From Kangiella sp. TOML190 (lineage in GTDB: Bacteria; Pseudomonadota; Gammaproteobacteria; Enterobacterales; Kangiellaceae), in assembly GCF_023706045.1 (NCBI RefSeq), contig NZ_BQYL01000001.1, positions 2,214,001 to 2,278,000 of the forward strand: a DNA stretch of 64,000 nt, given 5' to 3'. The notes beneath the pieces were generated by a model, which was not told where the DNA came from, made no database searches, and saw only the letters and a program-made list of their open reading frames with translations. A program made the position numbers and the translations under genes. Shown piece after piece: positions 1-12,162 of the stretch. Position 1 is the first letter of the stretch, and each line of letters begins with the position of its first letter.

Positions 1-184
1 CGCAACGGGTAACGTCGCCACCGAAGATGTGGTCTATATGCTCAATGGTTTAGGTATAGAAACGGGAATTGATTTAGATAAGTTAGTCGATGCTGGTGTG
101 TTTATTTCTGATGCTTTGGGAAGAAAACCCGTATCCAATGCAGCGAATGCCCTGCTCTCAAAAAGAGCTGTCAGCTTAAAATGA
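1..184 (+). CDS. mvaB: Hydroxymethylglutaryl-CoA lyase, C-terminal fragment (partial)
   Basis: Only the last 60 codons lie in the window; the frame is open at the left edge (first whole codon at base 2) and stops at a TGA at 182-184. The tail contains [18 protein letters not shown] and a later DALGRKP, which match the end of HMG-CoA lyase, the enzyme that splits HMG-CoA into acetoacetate and acetyl-CoA at the end of leucine breakdown. The CoA-transferase pair that activates acetoacetate follows 50 bases later on the same strand, which supports the call. The catalytic N-terminal part is outside the window and cannot be checked. Confidence 0.85.
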   Translation, partial: ATGNVATEDVVYMLNGLGIETGIDLDKLVDAGVFISDALGRKPVSNAANALLSKRAVSLK

Positions 185-234
185 GCAACAATAAATTAAT
201 TTGAAAATAATTTTGATTTAAACGAGGACTGAAA

Positions 235-933
235 ATGTCAGGTTTTAATAAAGTCGTAACCAGTTACGAAGAAGCCTTAGCGGGCTTTACCGATAATATG
301 ACCGTGATGGTCGGGGGCTTTGGCCTTTGCGGTATTCCAGAGGGTTTGATTGAGCAAGTAAATAAGCTTGGGGCAACTGGTTTAACTGCTATTTCCAACA
401 ATGCTGGTGTCGATGGTTTTGGTTTGGGCAAATGGTTAGAGAAACGCCAAATATCGACCATGATTGGTTCTTATGTTGGCGAGAACGAACTGTTTGAAAA
501 ACTGTTGCTATCTGGTGAGATGGAAGTGATTTTAACGCCGCAAGGCACACTAGCTGAAAAAATTCGTGCTGGTGGCGCTGGCATTCCAGCTTTTTTCACA
601 GCAACTGGTTTTGGAACTCAAGTAGCTGATGGTAAAGAAACCCGTGAAATTGATGGTCGAAATTATGTCTTAGAACCATCCTTAACGGCGGATTTTGCTT
701 TAGTAAAAGCTTGGAAGGCCGATACCATGGGCAACCTGATTTTCCGCAAAACGGCCATGAACTTTAATCCAATGATGGCAACAGCTGGCAAGATTACGGT
801 CGCGGAAGTTGAAGAAATCGTAGAACCAGGCGAGCTTGATCCAAACTATATCCATACCCCTGGTATTTATGTGCAACGCGTGATCAAAGGTGAATTTGAA
901 AAACGCATCGAACAAAGAACCGTTAAATCTTAA
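235..933 (+). CDS. scoA: 3-oxoacid (succinyl-CoA:acetoacetate) CoA-transferase subunit A
   Basis: A 232-residue alpha subunit of a class I CoA-transferase. It works with subunit B to move CoA from succinyl-CoA to acetoacetate, giving acetoacetyl-CoA in the cytoplasm. The N-terminal [10 protein letters not shown] motif (about residues 27-36) is the CoA-transferase alpha signature and the length is normal. An ATG at 235 is preceded by GAGGACT as ribosome binding site. The gene sits between HMG-CoA lyase and subunit B (11-base gap), so the three form the terminal steps of leucine or ketone-body use. An alternative acceptor such as 3-oxoadipate is less likely given the neighbouring lyase. Confidence 0.93.
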   Translation: MSGFNKVVTSYEEALAGFTDNMTVMVGGFGLCGIPEGLIEQVNKLGATGLTAISNNAGVDGFGLGKWLEKRQISTMIGSYVGENELFEKLLLSGEMEVILTPQGTLAEKIRAGGAGIPAFFTATGFGTQVADGKETREIDGRNYVLEPSLTADFALVKAWKADTMGNLIFRKTAMNFNPMMATAGKITVAEVEEIVEPGELDPNYIHTPGIYVQRVIKGEFEKRIEQRTVKS

Positions 934-944
934 GGAGAACTCAA

Positions 945-1601
945 ATGGCATTAACACGAGATCAAATCGCCATGCGAGTGGCGCAAGAAATTCAAGACGG
1001 CTATTACGTCAATCTAGGTATCGGCATCCCTACTCTAGTAGCAAACTATATTCCTGAAGACATGGAAGTGATGCTGCAATCGGAAAATGGTTTGTTAGGT
1101 ATGGGTGAATTTCCAACAGAAGAAACTATCGATCCTGATTTAATCAACGCTGGTAAACAAACGGTAACCGCAGTCACCGGCGCGGCCTATTTTTCATCGG
1201 CAGAAAGTTTTGCCATGATCCGTGGCGGTCATGTGGACTTAACCGTATTAGGCGCCTTTGAAGTGGATCAAGCTGGCAACATTGCTTCTTGGATGATTCC
1301 TGGCAAGCTGGTTAAAGGTATGGGCGGTGCTATGGATTTGGTAGCTGGCGCTGAAAACATTATCGTGACCATGACTCACGCCAACAAACACGGCGTTTCA
1401 AAAATTCTTAAAGAGTGTACCCTGCCCTTAACCGGTGCTAACTGCATTAAACGGGTAATCACCGAATTGGCCTTTATGGAGATTAAAGACGGTGCTTTCC
1501 ATTTATTAGAGCGAGCTCCAGGCGTTAGCGTGGAAGAAATTCAAGCTTTAACTGAAGCGGATCTTGTTGTTCCTGACGATGTACCTGAAATGAAGGTTTA
1601 G
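945..1601 (+). CDS. scoB: 3-oxoacid (succinyl-CoA:acetoacetate) CoA-transferase subunit B
   Basis: A 218-residue beta subunit carrying the catalytic glutamate in the SENGLLGMG motif (Glu47), the residue that forms the enzyme-CoA thioester in this family. AAGGAG lies just upstream of the ATG, and the start is 11 bases after the subunit A stop, so the two are translated from one message. A rho-independent terminator follows about 40 bases after the stop, closing the leucine/ketone-body transcript. The length and motif are those of a normal SCOT beta chain. Confidence 0.94.
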   Translation: MALTRDQIAMRVAQEIQDGYYVNLGIGIPTLVANYIPEDMEVMLQSENGLLGMGEFPTEETIDPDLINAGKQTVTAVTGAAYFSSAESFAMIRGGHVDLTVLGAFEVDQAGNIASWMIPGKLVKGMGGAMDLVAGAENIIVTMTHANKHGVSKILKECTLPLTGANCIKRVITELAFMEIKDGAFHLLERAPGVSVEEIQALTEADLVVPDDVPEMKV

Positions 1602-1641
1602 CTGGCTGCGCTTGATGCTACTCAGTTAACAACAATTGTGA

Positions 1642-1665
1642 AGCCAGCCTAACGCTGGCTTTTTT
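1642..1665 (+). terminator. Rho-independent terminator after scoB
   Basis: A 7-bp perfect stem (AGCCAGC / GCTGGCT) with a 5-base loop is followed directly by a run of five T. It ends the mvaB-scoAB transcript; the next gene, an S46 peptidase, starts 116 bases further on. Confidence 0.9.
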
Positions 1666-1780
1666 AGAGCTCTAAAGATTCATATTCGCTTACATCTTTA
1701 CAGGGATAAAGGCTACCAATAAGTTATCAGTAGACTATGATGTATGGCGTCATTTTATAGGAGTAATTTAGGATAAGACT

Positions 1781-3958
1781 ATGAAGAAACTACTATTATC
1801 AGCGGCACTACCTATTACGGCACTAACCATTGCTGCACTACCCTTAACAGCTGACGAAGGTATGTGGCAGCCGCACCAATTGCCGAGCTTAAAAACCGAA
1901 TTAAAAAATGCTGGCCTTAAATTAAATCCTGAAGATTTAACTGATTTAACCGAGTTTCCAATGGGCGCTATTGTGAGTCTTGGTGGTTGTTCGGCGGCAT
2001 TTTTATCGCCACAAGGGCTGGTCGCCACCAATCACCACTGCACTTATGGCAGTATCCAGTTTAACTCTACCGCAGAGAACAACCTGATTGAAAAAGGCTT
2101 CTTAGCTAAATCTTTGCAAGAAGAATTAAAAGCGGCTCCAGGCAGTCGGGTTTATGTTACCGAGCAGGTCACCGACGTAACGGATAAAGTGATTGGTGAT
2201 TTATCAGCAGATCTAAGCGGTATTGATCGCTACAAGGCTATTGAGAACAGTCGCAAAGCTCTAATTGCTGAATGTGAAGCTGAAGATGGATACCGTTGCC
2301 GCGTCAGTGCTTTCCATGGCGGTTTGGAATATTTCTTGATTAAACAAATGGAAATCAAGGATGTACGTTTGGTCTATGCTCCAGCAGGTTCTATCGGTAA
2401 GTACGGTGGCGATATCGATAACTGGATGTGGCCTCGTCATACCGGCGATTTTTCTTTTTACCGCGCATACGTGAGCAAAGATGGCAAGCCCGCTGACTAC
2501 TCAAAAGACAATGTGCCTTATCAGCCAAAGCACTTCTTAAAGGTCAACGCCAATGGAGTTGAAGAAGGTGACTTTGTGATGATTGCAGGTTATCCAGGCA
2601 GCACCAACCGTTATCGCACCAGTGTTGAAGTGAAAAACCAATTCGAATGGTATTACCCTAATTTTCGCAAATTGGTGCATAGCTATATCGACATTATCGA
2701 GAAAAATGCACCGGAAGGCTCCGATGCTCGAGTTAAATACGCTTCAACTCTGGCGGGCTTGAACAATGTGGAAAAAAATTGGGGCAGCATGATTGAAAGC
2801 TACGGCAAAGGTGATTTTTTACAGCGTAAGCTGCAACTTGAATCCAGCTTAACCAATTGGTTAGACACCGATAAGCAGATGAGCAAGAAACACCGCAGTT
2901 CGATTGATGCTTTAAATCAACTGATCTTAGAAGATCAAAAAGAGCAAGAAAAGCAAATGAAATTATGGGCCATGGGGCGCGATGCGTTAAGCTCTACAGC
3001 TTCAAATCTTTATCGTTTGGCACTGGAAAAACAAAAACCCGATGCTGAGCGTGAGCCTGGTTATCAAGAGCGAGATATGACTCGTTTTAAAGAAGGTCTA
3101 AAACGTTTCAATCGTCGCTGGGATGAAAATGTGGCCAAAGAATTGTATAAATTCTTTATCGCTGAATACGCTACCCTAGCTGCTGAACAAAGAGTTAAAA
3201 GTTTCGATACGGCCATGGGGATTGGCAGTACTTTTGATGCAGACAAGTTTGCTAAAAAACTCGATCAGATGTTTGCAAAAACCAAACTGACCGATGAAAA
3301 AACCCGCTTGGATTGGATGAATAAGTCAGTTGAAGATTTTAAAAACTCTGACGATCCTTTTATTCAGTTAGCGGTTGCCACTCACGATGAAAACTTTAAG
3401 CGTGAGTTGAAAGATAAGCAACGCTCAGGTCAATTCCAACAACTGCGCCCTAAATATATGGCAGCCATGATCGACTACTACAATTTCTTAGGCAAGCCGA
3501 TCTACGCCGATGCTAATAGCACCTTGCGTGTTACTTACGGCAACGTCAAAGGTTATTCGCCGCAAGACGGCATTTACGCTACCCCATTTACCAGCCTTGA
3601 AGGCTTACTGGCAAAGCATACTGGTGAAGATCCTTTTAATTCTCCCGAAGCTCAGAATCGCTTAATCAAAGCTAAAAAATACGGCCAGTACCAAGATAAA
3701 AACTTGGACTCTGTTCAGGTCAACTATCTGACTACCGTGGATATTACTGGCGGTAACTCAGGCTCATCGACTCTGAATGATAAAGCTGAATTTATTGGAT
3801 TAGTATTCGATGGCAACTACGAATCGATTATCGGTGATTGGGATTACGATCCGAAACTTAAGCGAGGAATTCACGTTTCCAGTGCTTACATGTTATGGGT
3901 GATGGAATATATCGATAATGCTCATAATTTGATTGAAGAGATGACCATTATTCGGTAG
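1781..3958 (+). CDS. S46 family dipeptidyl-peptidase (DPP7/DPP11 type), exported
   Basis: A 725-residue serine peptidase that removes dipeptides from peptide N-termini, probably in the periplasm. The first ~24 residues form a signal peptide ending before DEGMW, the usual mature start of S46 enzymes. The chymotrypsin-like triad is visible: His in VATNHHC (residues 81-87), Asp in the GGDIDNWMW region (about 210), and Ser in TGGNSGSS (about 655-662). After the serine it reads FDGNYES. DPP11 enzymes carry Arg after FD here and DPP7 enzymes Gly, so a preference for hydrophobic rather than acidic residues is inferred. It is a single gene between two terminators. Confidence 0.93.
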   Translation: MKKLLLSAALPITALTIAALPLTADEGMWQPHQLPSLKTELKNAGLKLNPEDLTDLTEFPMGAIVSLGGCSAAFLSPQGLVATNHHCTYGSIQFNSTAENNLIEKGFLAKSLQEELKAAPGSRVYVTEQVTDVTDKVIGDLSADLSGIDRYKAIENSRKALIAECEAEDGYRCRVSAFHGGLEYFLIKQMEIKDVRLVYAPAGSIGKYGGDIDNWMWPRHTGDFSFYRAYVSKDGKPADYSKDNVPYQPKHFLKVNANGVEEGDFVMIAGYPGSTNRYRTSVEVKNQFEWYYPNFRKLVHSYIDIIEKNAPEGSDARVKYASTLAGLNNVEKNWGSMIESYGKGDFLQRKLQLESSLTNWLDTDKQMSKKHRSSIDALNQLILEDQKEQEKQMKLWAMGRDALSSTASNLYRLALEKQKPDAEREPGYQERDMTRFKEGLKRFNRRWDENVAKELYKFFIAEYATLAAEQRVKSFDTAMGIGSTFDADKFAKKLDQMFAKTKLTDEKTRLDWMNKSVEDFKNSDDPFIQLAVATHDENFKRELKDKQRSGQFQQLRPKYMAAMIDYYNFLGKPIYADANSTLRVTYGNVKGYSPQDGIYATPFTSLEGLLAKHTGEDPFNSPEAQNRLIKAKKYGQYQDKNLDSVQVNYLTTVDITGGNSGSSTLNDKAEFIGLVFDGNYESIIGDWDYDPKLKRGIHVSSAYMLWVMEYIDNAHNLIEEMTIIR

Positions 3959-3976
3959 TATTTAGCCAACTCAAGG

Positions 3977-4002
3977 AAGGGGCTTTTTTAGCCCCTTTTT
4001 TT
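3977..4002 (+). terminator. Rho-independent terminator after the S46 peptidase
   Basis: An AAGGGGCT / AGCCCCTT stem with a T-rich loop is followed by a T run. It lies 18 bases after the peptidase stop and just before the start of the next gene. Confidence 0.9.
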
Positions 4003-4019
4003 ATTCTTATAAAAAAATA

Positions 4020-6080
4020 ATGATTGAAAATTTTTCACTTAATGCAAAAACAATAAATACTCATTTCAACAACTTCATTAAAGGTCTAATTATTTGTTTA
4101 CTCTTGTTATATAGCAGTAACATTTATAGCAAGACCATAATCCAAGAAGCCCACAACCATAACTCACAAACCAAAACGACTGGTCTGCTCGAAGCCCTCG
4201 GACCAAAACTGCTCACAACTTTCAACACTTCAGTAACACCCAATTTAGTTAGCAAAAGCTGGACCGATTGGCGTTATAATAAGCTACCGCTATGGTTAGT
4301 GTTGACGGCTATTGCTATTGGCTGTTTATTTATTGTTACGCTATTTCTAACCTTTATTCTTCGCCAGCAAGTAAAGCGTAAAACCGCTCATTTAGAAACT
4401 CAAACCAAGCAAATTAGACAGATCATTGATTTGATCCCACACTTCATCTACGCCACAAATGATAAAGATGAAATTTATTTGATGAACCAGTATGCGGCTG
4501 ATTTTTGTGGCATTAATAAAGATGATTATGAGTTATTACCAAAGAATAAACTAATAGCAAAGTATGGCACTTCACAATCATTGTTTGCAGGCGATCAGTT
4601 GTTAATGGAGCAAGGATATAGCAATATCCAAAATGAATTAAAAATTCTAAATGCTAAGGGTGAGATGGTTTATTTAAATTTAACCAAAGTGCCCTTTGTA
4701 AGTAATATCACGGCTAAACCTTCTTTAGTTGCGGTAGGCGTAGATATCACAGAGGCAAAAAAACATGCTCAGCAAATTGAGCATATGTCTCACCACGACC
4801 CTATGACTCAGCTGCCTAATCGAATTTTGCTCAATGATCGGCTTAAGCAATCTCTTGCTCTGTCTGTGCGCCAAGGCTATAGCGGCGCTATCTTACTGAT
4901 CGATTTAGATGATTTTAAAACTGTTAACCACACCCATGGTCAACAGTTTGCGGATAAGTTACTAATAAATCTAGCTCACCGGATCCAAAATTTACTGAAG
5001 GTCGGCGACACTTTAGCGCGACTCAGTGGTGACACCTTTGTGGTTCAGCTTAACGAGCTATCACTTAAAGCCGACCATGCACATAAGACGGCAATGACCG
5101 CTGCGACAGAAGTTCAAGAACAAATTAACAGAGTTTTCGAAATTGATGGTATTAGCCTTTTTATCACGGCCAGTATCGGGGTAGTTGTTTATCCTTTCGA
5201 TGGAAAAAACCAAGTCAACATTCTTCCGCGAGCTGAATCCGCTATGCGCCAAGCCAAACTGGAAGGGAAAAACCAAATTGTGCGCTTTAGCCAAGCTATG
5301 GAAAAAGCGGTTTTTCAGCGTCACCTGATTAATAATGAACTAAAATCGGCCATTCACAATCAAGAATTTGAACTTCTCTATCAACCTCAATTTCATGAAA
5401 GCGACTCTCTTCCCATTGGCTTTGAGGCTTTAATTCGTTGGAACCATAAAAAACATGGCACTATTTATCCGGCGGAATTTATTACAGCGGCCGAAGCTAA
5501 TAACCTGATACTACCAATTGGCTATTGGGTTATTGAAGAGGCTTGCAGACAACTGCACGTTTGGAGTAGCAGCCCTATTGCTAAAAGATTCGTTAGCGTC
5601 AACTTATCGGTCGTACAAATTAGTGATCCGGAGCTGATCCCTTTTCTAAAACGAATGTTAGAACAATATTCAATAGAACCTCATTTGCTGGAATTTGAGA
5701 TTACAGAAACGGTATTATTCCAAAGCGTCAGTAAATCATTAATCACCTTAAACGAACTTAAAAAGTTAGGGATCAAGCTCTCCATTGATGACTTTGGAAC
5801 GGGCTATTCATCCTTAAGTTATATCAACCGATTACCGTTGGATAAACTAAAAATTGATCATTCCTTTATTCGCGATATTGAAAGCGACAAAGGTAGCCAA
5901 GCAATTGTTAAAACCATTATAAATATGGGCAAAGATTTAGGCCTGAAGGTGTTAGCCGAAGGGGTAGAAACTCAAGGTCACTTAGATTTTCTACGTTCTA
6001 TCGATTGTAATTATTATCAAGGCTATTACTTTAGCCATGCTTGTAAAGCGGATAGTGTAGTAAACTTTTTCTCAAAATAA
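4020..6080 (+). CDS. Membrane PAS-GGDEF(degenerate)-EAL protein, probable c-di-GMP phosphodiesterase
   Basis: A 686-residue signalling protein. There is a hydrophobic stretch at about 20-36 (signal anchor or signal peptide), a second membrane segment at 91-114, a PAS domain from about 133, a GGDEF domain at about 255-420 and an EAL domain at about 430-686. The GGDEF signature reads SGDTF (about 336-340), so cyclase activity is probably lost. The EAL domain keeps EALIRW (469-474), DDFGTGYSS and AEGVE, the residues expected of an active c-di-GMP hydrolase. The degenerate GGDEF may act as a GTP sensor, as in known hybrid proteins. No strong ribosome binding site precedes the ATG, so the start is less certain than the frame. 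Confidence 0.92.
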   Translation: MIENFSLNAKTINTHFNNFIKGLIICLLLLYSSNIYSKTIIQEAHNHNSQTKTTGLLEALGPKLLTTFNTSVTPNLVSKSWTDWRYNKLPLWLVLTAIAIGCLFIVTLFLTFILRQQVKRKTAHLETQTKQIRQIIDLIPHFIYATNDKDEIYLMNQYAADFCGINKDDYELLPKNKLIAKYGTSQSLFAGDQLLMEQGYSNIQNELKILNAKGEMVYLNLTKVPFVSNITAKPSLVAVGVDITEAKKHAQQIEHMSHHDPMTQLPNRILLNDRLKQSLALSVRQGYSGAILLIDLDDFKTVNHTHGQQFADKLLINLAHRIQNLLKVGDTLARLSGDTFVVQLNELSLKADHAHKTAMTAATEVQEQINRVFEIDGISLFITASIGVVVYPFDGKNQVNILPRAESAMRQAKLEGKNQIVRFSQAMEKAVFQRHLINNELKSAIHNQEFELLYQPQFHESDSLPIGFEALIRWNHKKHGTIYPAEFITAAEANNLILPIGYWVIEEACRQLHVWSSSPIAKRFVSVNLSVVQISDPELIPFLKRMLEQYSIEPHLLEFEITETVLFQSVSKSLITLNELKKLGIKLSIDDFGTGYSSLSYINRLPLDKLKIDHSFIRDIESDKGSQAIVKTIINMGKDLGLKVLAEGVETQGHLDFLRSIDCNYYQGYYFSHACKADSVVNFFSK

Positions 6081-6081
6081 A

Positions 6082-6112
6082 GCAGCTGAATAAACACACA
6101 AGATTCAGCTGC
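6082..6112. terminator. Hairpin between convergent genes
   Basis: A perfect 10-bp stem, GCAGCTGAAT / ATTCAGCTGC, with an 11-base loop sits between the convergent EAL-protein and MAPEG genes. The flanking T tract is weak on both strands (TTTATTTT on minus), so terminator activity is likely but not certain. Confidence 0.6.
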
Positions 6113-6119
6113 AGCTATA

Positions 6120-6518
6120 TTAGATAAGCGCCATGAAACTGGTTACTAACAAATAAATGGCAAGCGATAGAATGACTAGCCAAGTTAAAATAGTACCATA
6201 AAATCGGCCAAAACTGACCCCAATGCTGCGGCCTAAACCGTAAGCATGGATAAGACGCCCAACAACAAAGGCAATGCCCCAGCTATTTATCAGATAAGCC
6301 GAAGCGCCATTGAGTTCAGCTAGTGCCAACAAAATTAAGGTAATAGGCACATATTCAGTGGCGTTGCCGTGAACTCGAATGACCTTTAGCATTGCGCCGT
6401 CGCCTTTATCGCCAACCCCAATTCGTAGTTTACGACGGGTCAACACAACTTTTGTTGCCAAGACTAACATTAAAATGGCTAAAATGGCCGCGTAAATTGG
6501 TGTATAAATCAAACTCAT
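6120..6518 (-). CDS. MAPEG family membrane protein
   Basis: A 132-residue integral membrane protein with about four hydrophobic segments. The RVHGNATEYVPI motif is typical of the YecN-like branch of the MAPEG superfamily (glutathione S-transferase and peroxidase-type membrane proteins). The substrate is unknown. It lies downstream of acnB on the same strand, but a strong terminator separates the two, so it probably has its own promoter in the ~115-base gap. Confidence 0.85.
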   Translation of the reverse strand: MSLIYTPIYAAILAILMLVLATKVVLTRRKLRIGVGDKGDGAMLKVIRVHGNATEYVPITLILLALAELNGASAYLINSWGIAFVVGRLIHAYGLGRSIGVSFGRFYGTILTWLVILSLAIYLLVTSFMALI

Positions 6519-6565
6519 GTAATCCCCTTTAAAGCTTCAACTATTCTCAAAAATTATTAGCCATA

Positions 6566-6598
6566 AAAAAGCCCGCTACTTAAAATAAGTGCGGGCTT
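6566..6598 (-). terminator. Rho-independent terminator after acnB
   Basis: On the minus strand a GCCCGCACTT / AAGTAGCGGGC stem (one bulge) is followed by TTTTTT. It lies about 40 bases after the acnB stop and separates acnB from the MAPEG gene. Confidence 0.88.
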
Positions 6599-6635
6599 AA
6601 TCTAGCCTATCAATGATAACCTAAACAAATAACCA

Positions 6636-9251
6636 TTAAGCACTAACGGTTACTTTGTTTTCGACAGGAATCGTAACCTGATTGGCTTTTTCTTTGTACT
6701 CTTCCATTTGATGGAAGTTCATGTAAACGTAGATATCATCCGCCATCGAATCAATCTTACTGGCCACAGACAAATACTCTTCAACGGTTGGTAACTTACC
6801 CATAATTGCCGCAATTGCTGCTAATTCAGCCGAAGCCAAATACACATTAGCACCTTGCCCTAAACGGTTTGGGAAGTTACGGGTCGAAGTGGAAACCACG
6901 GTTGATTTTGGTGCAACTCGCGCTTGGTTACCCATACACAAAGAACAACCTGGCATTTCCAGGCGAGCACCAGCACGACCGAAAATATTATAGTGCCCTT
7001 CTTCCATCAATTGATGCTCATCCATTTTAGTCGGCGGCGCAATCCAAAGACGGGTAGTTAAAGTTCCCGGCTCTACGGTTTCTAATAATTTTGAAGCCGC
7101 GCGGAAATGACCAATATTGGTCATACAAGAACCAATAAAGACTTCATTAATGGTGTCGCCAGCGACTTCGCTTAACAAACGAGCATCATCCGGATCGTTT
7201 GGCGCGCACAAGACGGGCTCTTTTAGCTCATCCATATTGATCTCGATAACCGCTTTGTATTCAGCGTCGGCATCTGCCTTCATCAAACTTGGGTTTGCTA
7301 GCCACTCTTCCATCTTGCTAATACGGCGGCCGATAGTACGCTCATCACCATAGCCGTTAGCGATCATCCACTTCAACAGCACGATATTCGATTGCAGATA
7401 TTCGCTTACCGATTCTTCACTTAAATTAATAGTACAACCAGCAGCAGAGCGCTCAGCCGAAGCATCGGATAACTCAAAGGCCTGCTCAGCGGTTAAATGC
7501 TCAAGCCCTTCAATTTCTAAAATACGGCCAGAGAAAATATTTTTCTTATTCGACTTTTCGACCGTCAAATGACCATCTTTAATCGCTTGATACGGGATCG
7601 CATGAACCAAATCACGCAAGGTAATACCTGGCTGCATTTTACCGGTAAACTTGACCAAAACTGACTCAGGCATATCTAAAGGCATAACACCCGTTGCAGC
7701 AGCAAAAGCAACCAAACCAGAACCTGCTGGGAAGGAAATACCCATGGGGAAACGAGTATGCGAATCACCACCGGTACCAACCGTATCTGGTAATAACATA
7801 CGGTTTAACCAAGAGTGGATAATGCCGTCACCTGGTTGCAATGAAACACCGCCACGATTACGAATGAAATCTGGCAACTTGTGCTGAGTGTCGATATCTA
7901 CCGGCTTAGGATAAGCTGCTGTATGACAAAAGGACTGCATGACCAAATCGGCCGAGAAACCTAAACAAGCTAAATCTTTTAGCTCATCACGAGTCATAGG
8001 GCCGGTAGTATCTTGCGAGCCCACCGTAGTCATTTTCGGCTCACAATACTGACCAGGACGAACCCCGTCTAGACCACAAGCTTTACCAACCATTTTTTGT
8101 GCCAAGGTAAAGCCTTTATTCGACGCTGCAACCTCTTCCGGTTGACGGAAAAAGTCTGCTGCCGGCAAACCTAGAAATTCGCGCGCACGTGCAGTTAAAC
8201 CGCGACCAATGATCAAAGGAATACGACCGCCGGCTTGAACTTCGTCTAAAATCACGTCGGTTTTTAATTCAAACTCTGAAATCATCTCGCCTTTATCGTT
8301 CTCTACTTTACCTTCATAGGGATAAACGTGGATCAAATCGCCCATGTCCATTTTTGAAACGTCCATTTCCACGGGTAAAGCACCGGCATCTTCCATGGTG
8401 TTAAAGAAAATTGGGGCAATTTTGCCGCCAAAACAGAAACCGCCATCACGCTTGTTTGGAACATAAGGTATATCATCGCCCATGTGCCACAAGACTGAGT
8501 TGGTCGCCGATTTACGCGATGAACCAGTACCGACAACATCACCAACATACGCTAATGGATAACCGCGCGCTTCTAGCTCGTTAATTAAATTGATAGGACC
8601 AATTTCGCCTTCTTTATCGGCATCGATACCTTCACGCGAATTTTTCAACATGGCCAAAGCATGTAGCGGAATATCAGGACGAGACCAAGCATCTTGCGCT
8701 GGCGATAAATCATCAGTATTGGTTTCGCCTGGCACTTTAAATACGGTTAAGGTAATTTTGTCAGCGAGTGCATCTTTAGATTTGAACCACTCGGCATCTG
8801 CCCAAGATTGGATCACTGCTTTAGCCACTTCATTACCAGCTTCAGATTTTTCAGCTACGTCATGGAAAGCATCAAACATGAGCAAAGTATGCTTTAATTT
8901 CTCACCAGCTAACTCTGCCAACTCGGCATCGTCCAGCAACTCGACCAAAGTCGCAATGTTATAACCGCCCAGCATAGTACCCAACAGCTTCACCGCATGC
9001 GCTTTATCGATCAAACTAGAGCTTGCTTCACCTTTGGCGATCGCTGATAAAAAACCAGCTTTAACGTAAGCTGCCTCATCCACCCCAGGCGGTACTCTAT
9101 TGGTAATCAAATCGACTAAAAACTCTTCTTCACCAGCAGGTGGATTTTTTAATAATTCAACTAACTCATTAACTTGCTCTGCACTTAGCGGCAAAGCAGG
9201 GATCCCCTGCTCTGCTCTTTCGGCAACATGCTTACGATATGCTTCTAACAC
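6636..9251 (-). CDS. acnB: Bifunctional aconitate hydratase 2 / 2-methylisocitrate dehydratase
   Basis: An 871-residue TCA-cycle enzyme interconverting citrate and isocitrate. The N-terminal HEAT-like domain begins [13 protein letters not shown], matching AcnB starts, which fixes initiation at a GTG codon (9249-9251) preceded by GAGGG. The 4Fe-4S ligands are in [10 protein letters not shown] and in GCSLCMGNQ near the C-terminus; the swivel domain comes first, the order of AcnB rather than AcnA. It is monocistronic, with a long leader containing a hairpin and a terminator downstream. Confidence 0.97.
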   Translation of the reverse strand: MLEAYRKHVAERAEQGIPALPLSAEQVNELVELLKNPPAGEEEFLVDLITNRVPPGVDEAAYVKAGFLSAIAKGEASSSLIDKAHAVKLLGTMLGGYNIATLVELLDDAELAELAGEKLKHTLLMFDAFHDVAEKSEAGNEVAKAVIQSWADAEWFKSKDALADKITLTVFKVPGETNTDDLSPAQDAWSRPDIPLHALAMLKNSREGIDADKEGEIGPINLINELEARGYPLAYVGDVVGTGSSRKSATNSVLWHMGDDIPYVPNKRDGGFCFGGKIAPIFFNTMEDAGALPVEMDVSKMDMGDLIHVYPYEGKVENDKGEMISEFELKTDVILDEVQAGGRIPLIIGRGLTARAREFLGLPAADFFRQPEEVAASNKGFTLAQKMVGKACGLDGVRPGQYCEPKMTTVGSQDTTGPMTRDELKDLACLGFSADLVMQSFCHTAAYPKPVDIDTQHKLPDFIRNRGGVSLQPGDGIIHSWLNRMLLPDTVGTGGDSHTRFPMGISFPAGSGLVAFAAATGVMPLDMPESVLVKFTGKMQPGITLRDLVHAIPYQAIKDGHLTVEKSNKKNIFSGRILEIEGLEHLTAEQAFELSDASAERSAAGCTINLSEESVSEYLQSNIVLLKWMIANGYGDERTIGRRISKMEEWLANPSLMKADADAEYKAVIEINMDELKEPVLCAPNDPDDARLLSEVAGDTINEVFIGSCMTNIGHFRAASKLLETVEPGTLTTRLWIAPPTKMDEHQLMEEGHYNIFGRAGARLEMPGCSLCMGNQARVAPKSTVVSTSTRNFPNRLGQGANVYLASAELAAIAAIMGKLPTVEEYLSVASKIDSMADDIYVYMNFHQMEEYKEKANQVTIPVENKVTVSA

Positions 9252-10967
<1,716 letters not shown>

Positions 10968-10988
10968 CAAGCTAAAACTACTTGATTG

Positions 10989-12128
10989 ATGGCGACTATT
11001 TTTAACTCAAACATTTCAGCTGATACTTTTTTTAAAGACTATTGGCAACGAAAGCCCCTCCTGATCCGAGGGGCTTTTGCTAATGATTTTATGCATAACT
11101 TAATTACAGCAGAAGAATTAGCAGGCTTCTCCTTAGAAGCAGAGATCGAGTCGCGTCTGATCACTAACTTGGATAATAACTGGCAACTCGAACATGGTCC
11201 TTTGACTGAGAACCTGTTTCAAGAATTGCCTGAGCACCACTGGATTTTACTAGTGCAGTCCTTAGATTATTTTCACTCACCGCTGCAGAATTTGATTAAA
11301 GCTTGCGACTTTATGCCACGCTGGCGTCTGGACGATGTAATGGTATCTTTTGCCACTAATCATGGCGGCGTAGGGGCACATCTTGATCAATATGACGTTT
11401 TCTTGATCCAAGGACAAGGCCAACGCCGCTGGCGGGTTGGGCATAAAGACCAACTGGTAACTCATCAACAATCTCATCCTGAAATTGCCCAAATAGAAGC
11501 TTTTACAGCCGATTTAGATGTGCAGGTGGAAGCTGGCGATCTACTCTATATTCCGCCCAATACGCCCCACTGGGGGGAGTCGATTGGTGACTCAATGTGT
11601 TATTCGGTAGGATTTAGAGCGCCAAACTTAGAAGCCATCGCTCAACAGCTATTCGATGATTCGAGTCAAGAGCTGAATCAGCTTTGGCAAGATCAAGGAA
11701 TATTAAAGCTTGATAATGCCTCAGGAGAGCTACCGAATAACTTGAGTGGTTGGGCGCAGCAGCAAATTATCAAGATAACCCTCGAGCAAAAACTACCAAT
11801 TGCGATTGGTAAAGAGCTGACCCGCTTAAAATACCCTGAACTGCTCGAAGCGATAAGTCCATGCGAAGCACAAGAATTGTCAGAGCTGGCCATGCTCAAA
11901 GCTTTTCGATTGAATCCTATCAGCCGCTTAGCCTTTGTTAAGGCCGATGCAAAGCTGTTGACTTTTGTCAATGGCGATGATTTCGCTGCAGATCAGCAAC
12001 TATTGCCGATACTAGAAGCGCTTAATAAAGGTCAACTGATCAATAGCCGCGACTTAACCATCAACAAAGATATTATGCGCGACTTACTCAGTTGGCTCAT
12101 CAGCAATGATGCCTTAGTCATTGAATAA
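10989..12128 (+). CDS. roxA: Ribosomal protein L16 arginine 3-hydroxylase, JmjC/cupin oxygenase
   Basis: A 379-residue Fe(II)/2-oxoglutarate dioxygenase of the RoxA (YcfD) family, which hydroxylates an arginine of ribosomal protein L16. The iron triad is visible as His131-x-Asp133 in GAHLDQYDVF and His194 in PPNTPHWGES. The C-terminal winged-helix part is present and the length agrees with RoxA. A TTG directly precedes the ATG at 10989; the ATG is the better start. The short gap after purB suggests co-transcription. Confidence 0.92.
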   Translation: MATIFNSNISADTFFKDYWQRKPLLIRGAFANDFMHNLITAEELAGFSLEAEIESRLITNLDNNWQLEHGPLTENLFQELPEHHWILLVQSLDYFHSPLQNLIKACDFMPRWRLDDVMVSFATNHGGVGAHLDQYDVFLIQGQGQRRWRVGHKDQLVTHQQSHPEIAQIEAFTADLDVQVEAGDLLYIPPNTPHWGESIGDSMCYSVGFRAPNLEAIAQQLFDDSSQELNQLWQDQGILKLDNASGELPNNLSGWAQQQIIKITLEQKLPIAIGKELTRLKYPELLEAISPCEAQELSELAMLKAFRLNPISRLAFVKADAKLLTFVNGDDFAADQQLLPILEALNKGQLINSRDLTINKDIMRDLLSWLISNDALVIE

Positions 12129-12162
12129 ACCGTTTAGATAAACCATTAAGTGATATTACTGT

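Noticed and set aside
8590-8964. A plus-strand 124-codon frame inside acnB.
   Set aside because: Serine/alanine-rich antisense composition typical of a shadow frame over a well-conserved gene.
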